From Lineus longissimus (lineage: Eukaryota > Nemertea > Pilidiophora > Heteronemertea > Lineidae): a DNA stretch of 64,000 bases. The translations under genes were made by a program, and so were the position numbers. Location of the stretch: assembly GCF_910592395.1 (NCBI RefSeq), contig NC_088318.1, forward strand, positions 18,910,349 to 18,974,348, read 5' to 3'. Position 1 is the stretch's first letter, and each line of letters starts with the position of its first letter. The notes beneath the pieces are model-generated. The model saw only the letters and a program-made list of their open reading frames with translations, did not search any database and had not been told where the DNA came from. Below, piece after piece: positions 1 through 12,700 of this stretch.

Positions 1-440
1 ACCATGCCTACTGTGTGGTGTAGCCATGGTCAATGTCCTCACCATGCCTACTGTGTGGTGTAGCCATTGTCAATGTCCTCACCATGCCTACTGTGTGGTG
101 TAGCCATTGTCAATGTCCTCACCATGCCTACTGTGTGGTGTAGCCATTGTCAATGTCCTCACCATGCCTACTGTGTGGTGTAGCCATGGTCAATATCCTC
201 ACCATGCCTACTGTGTGGTGTAGCCATGGTCAATATCCTCACCATGCCTACTGTGTGGTGTAGCCATGGTCAATATCCTCACCATGCCTACTGTGTGGTG
301 TAGCCATGGTCAATATCCTCACCATGCCTACTGTGTGGTGTAGCCATTGTCAATGTCCTCACCATGCCTACTGTGTGGTGTAGCCATGGTCAATGTCCTC
401 ACCATGCCTACTGTGTGGTGTAGCCATGGTCAATATCCTC
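1..440. repeat. 40-bp minisatellite, 11 copies
   Basis: Eleven head-to-tail copies of a 40-bp unit beginning accatgcctactgtgtggtg fill the left edge and probably continue outside. Copies differ at two main sites (catggt/cattgt and atgtcc/atatcc), so variants are interspersed. There are no unique spacers, so it is not a CRISPR array. It lies upstream of the first visible DEG/ENaC exon, probably in an intron. Confidence 0.97.
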
Positions 441-724
441 ATCTAGTTCGTGAAGTTGAAATAGCGAGAAACAAGCAAAGAATGAGAGTGTAATTCGCCT
501 CTTTGAAGGATTGTCGGTGTTGCCAAGAACAATGAGACTGTTGGAACCAGTATTGAGTAGAGTCGTTGGCTGTTCATGGCTGCATGGGTATCGAACCATC
601 ATGATATGAATATTCTACCCTGACGGTTGGGACTCGGGTACTGTCATGACCTTAGCCAACGACATTGTCTTTGGTGCGTTTTCTATCTGATTACAGTCCA
701 ACATATCCTCCTCTATCTTTTCAG

Positions 725-3700
725 TTGTAGTTGGAATGATAAAAATTGTAGCCATATGAATTTTACTCAGGTTCTGACGGATCACGGTGTGTGTTATGTG
801 TTTAATGGGAAAGGTCAGAAGACGTTGTTTGTGTCCGAGTCAGGTAAGTTTGCAGCACCATTCTGTTTAAACTCTCATTCTTGAAGAAGTTGATTACAGT
901 TTAAGTCCTTTCTGGAACACCTAAAGCATATTATCCTTCTTATGGTTGTCAGAAGACTCACGCCGACAGTGAAGTTTTACACCAGGGACCACTTGGTCAC
1001 TAGTCAAGTGTCCGAGCTACTCGACCACAACAACTCCTTCTGGTCACAGCTACCTGTCTGCTGGCTGTGGAGTTCCATTGATCCTGCGTCACCACAAACC
1101 ATCAGATTATCGACATATCTAGACATATTGATCTTTTAACTGTTATTGATATAGACCCATGACGCCCTTGTGCTTATTGGCTGTCTTGACTGACTTCCCT
1201 CTAGCATGAATGGCTCGTGGTCAAGAACAGCGTCCCCAGTAGAGCATGAGTAAGTAACATGTGCAATAAGCGGCGGGGACGCTGCTGGACACTATTACCT
1301 TGATCATTATAACGTACATCACTAGTTATAGGCCAAGCCTATCAGTTATTTGAATTCCCTCCTGGGCAACGCATGAGTATCGAACACAAGGGACAGAAGA
1401 GAGATCGCCGCTAGCGCTAGGGCGGAGTTATCACTAACTTAGGCTTGTCGAACTCGTTGGTAATGTCACAAGGGTTTTCGAAATCCGACTCAACCGTGGA
1501 CATATTGATGCTGAAGCTTACCCATTGGTAGTATCAGAGACAGCAATATATTGAGCCTCGTGCACTCATCCTAAAATTATATATGTTCTTGATTTCGCCT
1601 ACGAACACGACATTGCCAATAACTGGAATAAGGACTATTGACCTTGAAAAGGAATTAGCCAACATTATTGGATGGATGACGGCTACACGCTGAACCTATC
1701 GTGTCATATTTGAAAGCAACATTGCTTCTTCAGGCAGTAAATACATCAGTCGCGTGAAAAGAAGCATCCCAGAAGTACTATGTATGTTAAAAATCCACAA
1801 AGCTGTATTGGAATGTGTGAAATGTTGGTTTTCCAATCAAGGCTACAGCCAAGCTGTGACTTTTTCTGCTAGAACTCTGCTAGAAGGCCAAGCTGAAAAG
1901 CGCAAACTATCTCGTGTTGCATCCTGCAGAGGACGTATTCGTTTAGGCTTTAATTTGGAATATGAAAAAAATGAACGAAAAGAAGTTCGCATTGTGAAAT
2001 CGTACAGCGATTTCACCACTCGTTTAGCCATTGTTTATCGGTCTGAGTTAATTGAACGCCACAGAAGTTCACTTTGATTGGTGTATTCATAATTAAATCA
2101 TCAACGATATCCAATATATTGGAAAGAAACTCAGCAGAAATTGCAACATTCTCTTTGTCTTTTCTAGCTTATTAAATTAGTTATCGACCAACTGATGACG
2201 AATGTTTTTTCCAAAGCATTGTTTACTTGCATCTTTGAGTCGAAACCATAACTTTTTGGTGCGCATTCTTTCTCGCGGTTCAAACGAGTGGTAATATTTG
2301 CCAATCCTCAGAATTTTTTCAAGCATTGATTGAGTCGCCGCCGTTTTCATCAATTTCATTTTGGATGAAAAATAGAGTTGTCTTTTTGTGCTGAAGAAGA
2401 AACAGTCATGGTGCTGATGTCTACCTGTATGGTAGTCAAGACATTCACGATTTCACTCCTACATTATTAGGTTGTAATAGAGTCAGGCTTTCTACGTAAT
2501 ATGAACTGCACATCGGTTTTGGTGTTGCAACCATATCGGGTTGGCACAACTTTGAGATTGTGGTGGTCAAACAGTATAGTGAAAATCACATTTCATGATC
2601 AGCGCTAAGTTTGAGGTGGTTTACAACAGAAATTGATGCCTCACCGTCGGTAAAGGATTTCTAGAGCTTGATTCCAACCTTGTTATTACAGGGGCAAGCT
2701 CTGCTCTCCGCGTTGTCCTAAACGTAGAGCAATATGAAAATATGATAGGTCCCTACGATGGTGCCGGGGTGAAGATCCTGCTGTACGATCGGAGAGACAT
2801 CCCGAGTATAGAGGACCACGGTCAGGGCATTGCCACTGGGACCCATACATACGTTGGCACGCAAGTGGTCATGGTAAGGAAGGAATGTTGTCAGTTCGAA
2901 GAATCGAGTGCAGTAAGATTTCAACCATATCTTTAGTGTTTGTCTGTGACGGTGTCAATCCTCTTGTGTTGGAGTTTAGTTTTTAAGAAATAGAAATCCG
3001 CACACATTGAAATTCAAAACAAACAATCGCCGAAATACTCAACATGAAATGACCTTGAGGGGAAAGTGACGGCGGGGTAGTATCTGCAGTCCTTTGGGGA
3101 AAAATCAGACAAACTGTAAACTACTCATGTTGATGTTTGGAACAAAATGACTTTTTGGTGACTTTTAAGCAAAAAATACTTAATCAAATAATCCACTAAC
3201 AAGAAAATCAAGTAGTCTGTATCAGATGTGCGGAGCCCTATTTTTGATGGAGTGGAATGTTACTGTACTGCGCGATTCACTGTAAATGTGTGCCTTATTT
3301 TGCCTACGCCAGTTCTTATTTCTTGTAACATTTGTTATCTTCCAGTTAAGTCCTTGTTGGGCGAGCACACATGGGCATTAACGGCTTATTTTGTTATTTT
3401 ACACTGCACTGCACCCGAACAATGCTTATTACATGTGTGGACAAAATGAAAAGTCAAACACGTAACGTACGCTTGTGATTGTCTTCAGCTTATTATTGCT
3501 TTAACTGTATTGTCTTCATCATTGAAATACCAAGTATTGAGTTGGAATCTATTATCAATGTCCTGAATACTGCAAATGGATTCATGTCAATGCTTATGCA
3601 AGAAGTGAAAGACGAATTGAATATGATGCTGTATTGCAATGAAAGCCTTCATTTAAGGCGATTCGCTTCATAAACATCAGCGAACGCTCAACACCAGATC

Positions 3701-6700
3701 GATGAGGTGGTAAAAAGCTGTGCGATTGAAGTGTTACAAATTTGCCGCCTGAAGTGAGCGACTTCGACAGATCAAACGTTGAAGTAATTGAAAATCAGGC
3801 AGTTTAAAGCAAAATTATCGATCACTTGTGCATGCTTTAGTTTGAATTCATGCGACTTTGGATTTTACCAATGGTTTTGAAATTCAACCAAGAGGAAGTA
3901 CATCTGACCTGGTTCAAACTCAAGCAAACATTGTGTTGTCAAGAATTACTATGCTGATACTGATCGAGATCCTTTATCTTTATATACAATACGTCGATTT
4001 CTTATGTCACTGAGCAATTAGTGTGAAGTTTCTGACTTAGAACCCGACAAACCGACACAATGGAAGCGATCCCAACTAATGGCCACAGAACAAATATCTA
4101 TCGCCTACGAGAAAATTAATCGCAAATACAGTTAATTTGTCTTTGTTTAGATACGAAATTGTTGGTCAGTCTTTGCTGATACTTGGTGATCAATGATATT
4201 CAGGCATCTGTAGTCCGTGTTGATATTGGCATGGACTTCATGGCTCCGCAGGGACTACGCTGTGTCAAACCAGCTAAATGCAACATGAATTTCCTAATAG
4301 GCCCAACGTCAAGAAATGTGGACATGAACGATTTTGCCATAAAATCAAAGGGAATCAGAAAAAAAAATATCACGAAAATTCTGAAAACTGAAGACCTCAG
4401 ATGTTTGATGTTTTGATTAATCGATTGATTTGATGTTTTGTAATCAGCAAAACGAGCAGATATTTTTCTTAACTTTTGCCTTTTTCGGCTCATTTTGTGA
4501 CCTGCATGTGGTCTGGCATTTTTGATGACCTTCGTGTTGTAAAGTTTTCTTTTTGAGGTAACTTATTTCAATACTTTTGAATTTGCAATTCACACAGTAA
4601 TAAGTAACCTGCAACCAGCTCGGTTCAAGGCGATGATATCTTTACAATCATACGATACAGTAAGAACATATTTAGAAGAAACGATCAAATCTAAAGGTGA
4701 CTTGCACTGATGGTGGTGAACTTTCTAAAGGCCTTTCTTCCCATTCTTATCTGCAGATGAAACGATTACCGCCTCCAACGGGCAACTGCACGGAGAATAC
4801 CAGGAAGCTGGACTATTATTCGTATTACTCCGAGCATGCATGTGATGTGATATGTTGGACGAAATTTTACGCCAAGCAGTGCCATTGTATTCTTCCGCAT
4901 ATGCCGCAAATAGAGGGTAAGTACGGGTAGGGATGGTATAACAAATATCGGCGTGACCAGTGGTTATCGGGGAACGACCCCCTTGATTGGAGCGGGAAAT
5001 AACTTGAGGTTCAAATCACCATCAATTGCCCTTGAGTTTATGAAGGAGCGAACATTTGTACATTTCAGCTCCATCTTGTTGTATTTGGTGAGACAGCCAA
5101 TGCCTCGATAGGCCTTAACAAGAAAGGATCAATAAACGTGATGTTCTACATGGGAACTTCATAACATACCAGCATAAGTGCCGACATAGCATTTTCTCCA
5201 AACTCTCCTCCTCTAATCTTCTTTTTCTGTTCCAGACTTCCCAAAATGCACTTTAGAACAATATTTTAGTTGTGGCACCACAGCCAAAAGTGAGTATATG
5301 CCATTCTTTTCTCTACCTGTGAATTGTTGACGGCACTGCATGGTACACAGTTTCGGTCCCGCGTAGCAAGTGCACTGAGGGTGTCCCGTAGTACGCTCAG
5401 ATTGTTACTCATTCTCAGAAATCAAAAGCCCCAACGTATCGCCGTGCACTCTTAGCTCGGTTTAAACTTGGTTTCTCTGTGGAGCACGGGACGCCCTCTA
5501 ACAAATTATTTTGGGAGGAGTGTCACACAGTGGGGCAAAATTCGTAATCCAGTTCGCTTTAAAAATTAAACGTGACAAAAGAGCAAAATGAGAGCGCATC
5601 TCCAATTGGGCAGTTTACCAACTTATGGTCATCTAGATCAGAATATTGTTGACTGGTCGTGTTCAATGCCCAAATATCTTAAAATTATAAGTATTTTTCT
5701 GGTGTGTCTTACTAACAGCAATTAAAAATGAATCGTGCATCTAGAGTTTGAATTCAAACGATCCTTAGTAGCATTGAACGGTTTAGGAATATAACTGTAC
5801 GGTAAACAGCCAAATATTTCTGCGATTCGTTAAAATTTCGGAAAACAAAAAAAAATTTTTATTATTTTTATTTTGGCGTAGTACGACATCACCCATTACA
5901 AATATTCGACCTCAGCCACCTTTATTTTGAATTGAGATTATTGAAAAAAACTCAAGCATGGTGGGCTTGCAACGTTAGAGATAAGATCATCAGGTTCCAA
6001 AATAAACAGTATTCATGAACTAACTGGTCAGGATTAACTTCTGAAATGAGAAACTATGAAATTTACACCTTCAGGCAAAAGTTTAATGGGTTTCATACTT
6101 TAAACTGTTTTCTGAATATTATTTCCAGGGCGGATGTTTGAAGGTATGTTTCGTCTAGGAGGACAGACAATAGTTTAGATTCCGATACTTTTGGTATAAT
6201 TCAGTCTGATGCTGTTCAAATGGTGTACATAGATTAGAAGTCGACACAGTTTGAATTGAAAGGTTTCGAAATTGAAAGGTACGCATCCGTTTTCCACTCC
6301 TCTGACTTCGTTGCCCTCAGACAGCATTTAAACAAACGTTATAGTTGTAACACCAGCGGTTAGATTTTGCTAACAGAGGCAAACATACCTTTCTTTTTGT
6401 CACACCTATTCGAAATTGACCAAGGCTTGAAATATCAAAGCATTGGATGGGTGGTATTACTTTTCTTTCTGCGTCTTGAAGTCAGAGTTGCGGGTGAGCG
6501 GACTACCTATTAACGTGATGACCTAAACCTCTCTGTGTTGAGCGGATGACCTAACGTGATGACCTAAACCTCTCTGTGCTGAGCGGATGACCTAACGTGA
6601 TGACCTAAACCTCTCTGTATTGAGCGGACGACCTGACGTGATGACCTAAACCTCTCTGTATTGAGCGGACGACCTGACGTGATGACCTAAATCTCTCTGT

Positions 6701-9700
6701 GTTGAGCGGATGACCTGACGTGATGACCTAAACCTCTCTGTATTGAGCGGATGACCTAACGTGATGACCTAAACCTCTCTGTGTTGAGCGGGTGACCTTA
6801 CCTGGTGACCTAAACCTCTCTGTGTTGAGCGGATGACCTAACGTGATGACCTAAACCTCTCTGTGTTGAGCGGATGACCTAACGTGATGACCTAAATCTC
6901 TCTGTGTTGAGCGGATGACCTAACGTGATGACCTAAACCTCTCTGTGTTGAGCGGATGACCTAACATGATGACCTAAACCTCTCTGTATTGAGCGGACTA
7001 CCTAACGTGATGACCTAAACCTCTCTGTGTTGAGCGGATGACCTAACGTGATGACCTAAACCTCTCTGTGTTGAGCGGATGACCTTACCTGGTGACCTAA
7101 ACCTCTCTGTGTTGAGCGGGTGACCTTACCTGGTGACCTAAACCTCTCTGTGTTGAGCGGATGACCTAACGTGATGACCTAAACCTCTCTGTGTTGAGCG
7201 GATGACCTAACGTGATGACCTAAACCTCTCTGTGTTAAGCGGATGACCTAACGTGATGACCTAAACCTCTCTGTGTTGAGTGGATGACCTTACGTGGTGA
7301 CCTAAACCTCTCTGTGTTTTGCTTTCTGATGGTTCACCGCGTGTTTACCGTAACTGCTCTATCATGTAACAGCTTAAACCCAACTTGAACCCAGTTATTC
7401 AAATGTTGTAATGGTGGCTCGACAAGTTTGCTGATGTAAATTCCTTTGGCTTCGCCGCAGATCATAAACAGTGGCGTTTTTGTCTCGCTGTACATTGGCT
7501 CATTTAAGAAATAACTGCATGTCTTTAGGTTTGCGGACAGAACAAAATCTAAAACTCTGGCCAAAATAGTAAACAAATCAAAAACAGTTTGGAAACATCC
7601 TATACCTCGTTGGCTTTGTACTGAGTAGATATGAATTGAATGTGGGCAACTTTTAAAACATAGTACAGTTTAATCGTCTATGACGAAATGCACACATGCA
7701 TGTATACGCACCCTGGCCATGCTCCCAGTATACACATTACACCTGTCCAGTGCTTTGGAGACACTTATACATGGCAGGGTCGTTGGGACGCCCCAAAGAT
7801 GTGTATTGTCCATCACTACACATATCAAATGCCGCCACCTATCTTTGCCTGGCAAATCATTAAAGCGGAGCGACTTCAAACTGGAGGTAAAAAGCTAATT
7901 ATAAAAACACATTTGTAGGCGAACTATCTTGTTCCCAAAAGCCTCTCAGCTGATAGTTTTCATACGCTATGGAGGAGAATACAGTCAAACCAAAAGTCAC
8001 TTTCTTGAGTTTCGTAGGGCGCATCCCGTGTTACCGGCGGCTTGTGTGAGAGACGAATAGCGCGTTATTCGCAGTGACAGTTTATTCATATCATTGTAAA
8101 AATGGCCAAAACTGAGTGTTTACATCTTCCTGGCATGGTTTTCTCTCCGAATTTACTGCCTTCGATTATTTGGAACCTTTACCTATTCACGCCTCGCTAT
8201 TGTTGTCCCATGTGAGAAAAATGTCAACACTTATTCAATTATCTTATTTTTCTTTTTGAAAATCAATTTAGTGCAATGTACTGCCACTATGGTCACAGGT
8301 AGCCAGCCATGTTGGAAATCCGCGTAACTTATTAGGCATCTCTACATGTTGACAAAACCTGAGGTCAGTGTATGACCGACTTTTCATGGTTGTAGATGCA
8401 ATTATCCCCGTGTCGTAAGAATATTCGACGTGACCTACTAGTCAAGGTCACAGTGGTCATTACTTGTAATGTAATACCTCCATGTTTACCCAAGAATTAG
8501 TTATGCACGCTGGACAACGACATTTACGAATGTTCACCTATTTACTCCTGTCTTTTATTTCATTCAGGATTTGTCTAATGTGCTTAATCAACCGCTCATA
8601 GTTCGATATCAACTCGTCTCACTTCTGAAGCCAAACTCTTTACATCGCTTCTTGCTGCCACTGGGTGCATGGGCTGCGGTCGGAGCTGGTCAGGAATGCG
8701 CGCGCGCACCACTTTCAATTATTCTCCTTCAGTGGCAACTTCATTTGCAATGGAGCAACAATATGCTGACATTTGCTTAGAGGAGGGGTTTATATAACAA
8801 CTCACTAGATTTTCCCTGTGAGGCTAGTGACTCACGTGGGCAGTAATATGCGTAACTCCTCCTCAAATGCAGATCGGGGCCTGTGGGTACAAAGGAACCG
8901 CCTGTTCGCCTCGTCGGGAGAAGGGGAGATTGTCTAGCCGAGGGAAATCGGCTACTGGGTTTGCGAAAATATCAGAAAACAGTCATTTCATAAACTTAGT
9001 TGAAACAAAGTTGTTCTATCTGGTATCACATCTATGTAGCACACACCGAGTGATATTTCAAAGTGAGATTACTTTTAACGTGTTGTCCTGACCACATATA
9101 CAAACTACAACATGAAGATATAGCATAGTTATCCAGTCGCATCTTTTTTGGGCCCCTGAGGAAAGTAATACGATTTCTCACTTCAGAATGTCACTGGATG
9201 TCTACAGGACGAACGTGACCACCAGATGAACTAAATTAATAAGATTTCTGAGTTTTGTTTGTTTGTTGTTGTTTATCTAATTGGCCAACCCAGTTGCCGA
9301 GTGCCCTCCGCTAGGTGGTCTCCGTTTCCTGCAGGGTGCGAGTTACTCTTTTGGAATGGACGGCCCCATGTGCTTCTTGCAAATGAAGCAGCTATTTGAC
9401 CTTGACCTTTGACTGAGAATGAGCTCGACCCTGCATGTACGTTGGAATGCGAATGATTATGATTGCCACCGTTTTGTATCGTCATTTCAAATCTTCGACT
9501 TGTCTTGTTTATATCTGTGTTGTCTGAATGCATCCAACACTTCTTATCATTCTTCCTCATATTCGTATCACAGCCGATTCGACTTCGGCAATTTTCGGTG
9601 TTTTTCGGACTGTCGTCGATTAAACATATTTACATAATTCGTCGTTCGTAGCTCTTCGTAAGGCCCCGAAATCTGTCTAGTATCAAATCCATTGAACAAT

Positions 9701-12700
9701 GCATAACAGAATGTCGGTTAATCTTTAATATGTGATACTAACCATAGTGCTCATGTATGTTTTACAGTTGGCTTTTCAAGTCGAAGTAACATTAAGAGAC
9801 AGTTTGAAAGTTTCGAGAGCCCCAGAACGCCAACACCCATCTTATTATTTGACCACATGAAAGCGATGTAGAGCATTGGGCTTGGCGTCTGCGTTGGCTT
9901 ATCTGTGATATTGCGATAACTCCGCTAATACCTCTCTATAACCCGCACGAATGTAACGAACACCTCCCTGCACTCTGCACGGCTAAACACTAATCCAGAT
10001 GAAATACTTGACGCAACAGTTAAAGCAGTGCAGGTGGTAAAGATTATTGGTGGCATGAAATAAAAACTTATTTGAAGCAAGTTTTACAAAAGTTAATCAA
10101 GTGATGTACTTTCTAAAGCTGCTGGACATCTTCGCGCTGCTTCAATGTGCCGAGCTTTTTATATGATTCCCAAACGTAACCAGTCTTCTCAAGGGTATGA
10201 TTTTTAAAAAGAACACCAATATTTGTATCAGTCTTATAACAAAGGTCAACTAAGGCACCGGAAACTGCACCACCACATTGTCGCTTCTCGTTCTCGTGAA
10301 TAATCAAAATTGTAATAGATCATGTTCGAAATAAAGTTTTCTTGAGACACTAGGGAATTGATTGAAGAACTAATGTATGTACAAATACGTGTATAAAAGG
10401 CGAAGCCATATGGCGGCGGCCTCCAGATCAGTACATTGATAACGGCCACGGGGTATCAGACTGTATGAGAAGGGGGGGGGGCTTTTTCAGGAGAAACTAT
10501 AAGTCTCCATCGAAATACCCCTTCCTGATATATGCTGTAAACCACCATATTTTCGCCGATTTTGCGAAAATAAAAATAGCGATTTTTTTTGATGAGAAGG
10601 TAACTAAAAGGCTTCATAAATATAAAAGTCGACAAAAATTGATTTCAGAATTGCAAACATGAATATGCAATAGAAATCGATTTCAAGCTCAGTAAATGCC
10701 TTTTCTGCATCTCTCTCTTGTTAATTCTCATTTTATACCGTTTCAGAGAGTTTTAACAAAGATCGAGAGTGCAACTGCAAGTCAAGCTGTGACAGTGTGA
10801 TTTACCAGCCAAACTTTTCCTACTTAAGCACGTCCAATTTTGATATCGAGAAAATTTTTAAGTTCGTGAATACGGAGAAGTTACTACGGCGCTTCATAGG
10901 GGCCAGGGACTCATCCAGCGCTACAGAGTCGGATATATTCGAAGTGGACAAAACTATTCTCGAAAGGTTATCCGAAAATGCGGATAAGATCAGCCATCTT
11001 CTAAAAGTAGAAATACCGAATAACTTAAATGCGACAGAAAATGAAATGGAGGCGGCTAGGACATCGCTGTCTAATATTTACACTAAGATTCTCTACAGTT
11101 ATGAATTTCAGCATTATGTTGTAAGGAAAAATTTCTATCGATTTGTTGTTGCGCAGAATGAGAGAATGTGGTCGGATGTTTCGCAGAGTTACGGTACGTT
11201 CTTCTTCAAGTTGAGGCGGTCGGCTCAAATTCTTAGAAATATGGAGGATAATGAGGAAAATGCGGCCAAGCGTTTTGCAGTTCACAACCAGGCGTTAGCG
11301 GAGATAGAGGCGAAGCGTTATATGACACAAGCTAGCTTAAAAATGGCAAGACGATGTTATAAATCGTATTTGTTGGGTCGACCAGGCTTTCGTTACCCAT
11401 ATATGGGAGTCTTAAACGAGTCGGTCAATGATATGATCGTACCTCGAGCTCTTTTGAAGGCGGCCCTGGATAGGTGGAGCTCTGAAGATGACCCCATTAA
11501 GGAATTTTCGGATAATCTTGTCAATTTGACAGCAGTCTATGACTCATCAGCAGCACTTCTTGGCAGTTTATATAATAATACTGGCAATGAAACGCAACTA
11601 GAGTTATATAGGAAGATTTTAGGTTTGTGGCCACCGTTCGGAAATTGTATGAGGGCACACAACGGGCTACGTAGTCACCTGTTAGACGATGTGTACATTT
11701 ATCCTGTGCAGGAAATGGAAAAGCGATTAGAAAATCTCAAGACTGTCTATTCGCGCCTTAGCGATGTGCTGATCAGTACAACTCAGCACGTTGAGACAAT
11801 GCACAAATCACTCCAGCGCATCAAAGGCAGTGTTTGGGGCAACATCAGCGCAGTATTTGAAAAAACTAGAAACTACTGCAAGCATAAAACGCCGGGTAAA
11901 ACTGAACTTTCCAAGATAGTGGCTTCGTCCCGAACTCGAGACAATACAAAGTTTATAAAAGCATTTTTCGAGGATACTGGGTCTAGGTGTCGGCAGATAT
12001 ATGACAATTGGCAAAAATTATCGACTTTGGAGGATGATCTTTTTACCTTAGTGCGATCTGATGATGATATGTTGACGTTTCGGAAGTTCTACATTCCGGA
12101 GTTGGCTGGCAATGATACGACTTTTAGTGCAATAGGGAGTAGGGTAAAAGAAGCCATGGCGAATGTGCTTAAATTCAGGCAGCTGGCGGAAAGCGGTGAT
12201 TCTGAATTTCAGGAATCGTTTCGAGTGCTTTGGACGCACTTTACGAACTATCTTGCAAGAAATGAAATCAATGCACAATTTTATGAGTAAGTATTTTCTA
12301 TAGTCATTGGCCGACTTCGAAATCCCTATGAATCGGCTCATTCAGAAATGTGGATGAAAAATAGTTTCTTGTGTGTCGCAGCAAGGTATCTGAGGAGTGA
12401 TGTTATATGTGATAAATGTATGTATAACTTTATGACTGCCAGTGGATATTGTTTGATTAAATAGACTTTTCAGTCCCCATTTTTAAGTAACATAACATGT
12501 TCACTTCATCAAAATGACAGTTTGTTATGGTTTGGATTTGGCATTCAGTCAATTAAATAAGTTCTTAATATTTTCAGAGAAAACTTCCTGACTATGGACA
12601 TCTTCTTCCGAGAATTAAGCTACGAGATGATTGAACAACAAGAGGCCTATAATCTCATTGCCTTACTCAGTGAGTACAGTTCACCATCCTAAATCTCGTT

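Noticed and set aside
1-440. CRISPR-like repeat array
   Set aside because: The repeats are directly adjacent with no unique spacers, and the surrounding genes are spliced animal genes. The same applies to 6495-7318, 16169-16905, 20681-20910 and 29871-30480.
1754-2077. 107-codon plus-strand ORF in DEG/ENaC intron
   Set aside because: Not joinable in frame to neighbouring exons and lacking family motifs; probably chance or transposon debris.
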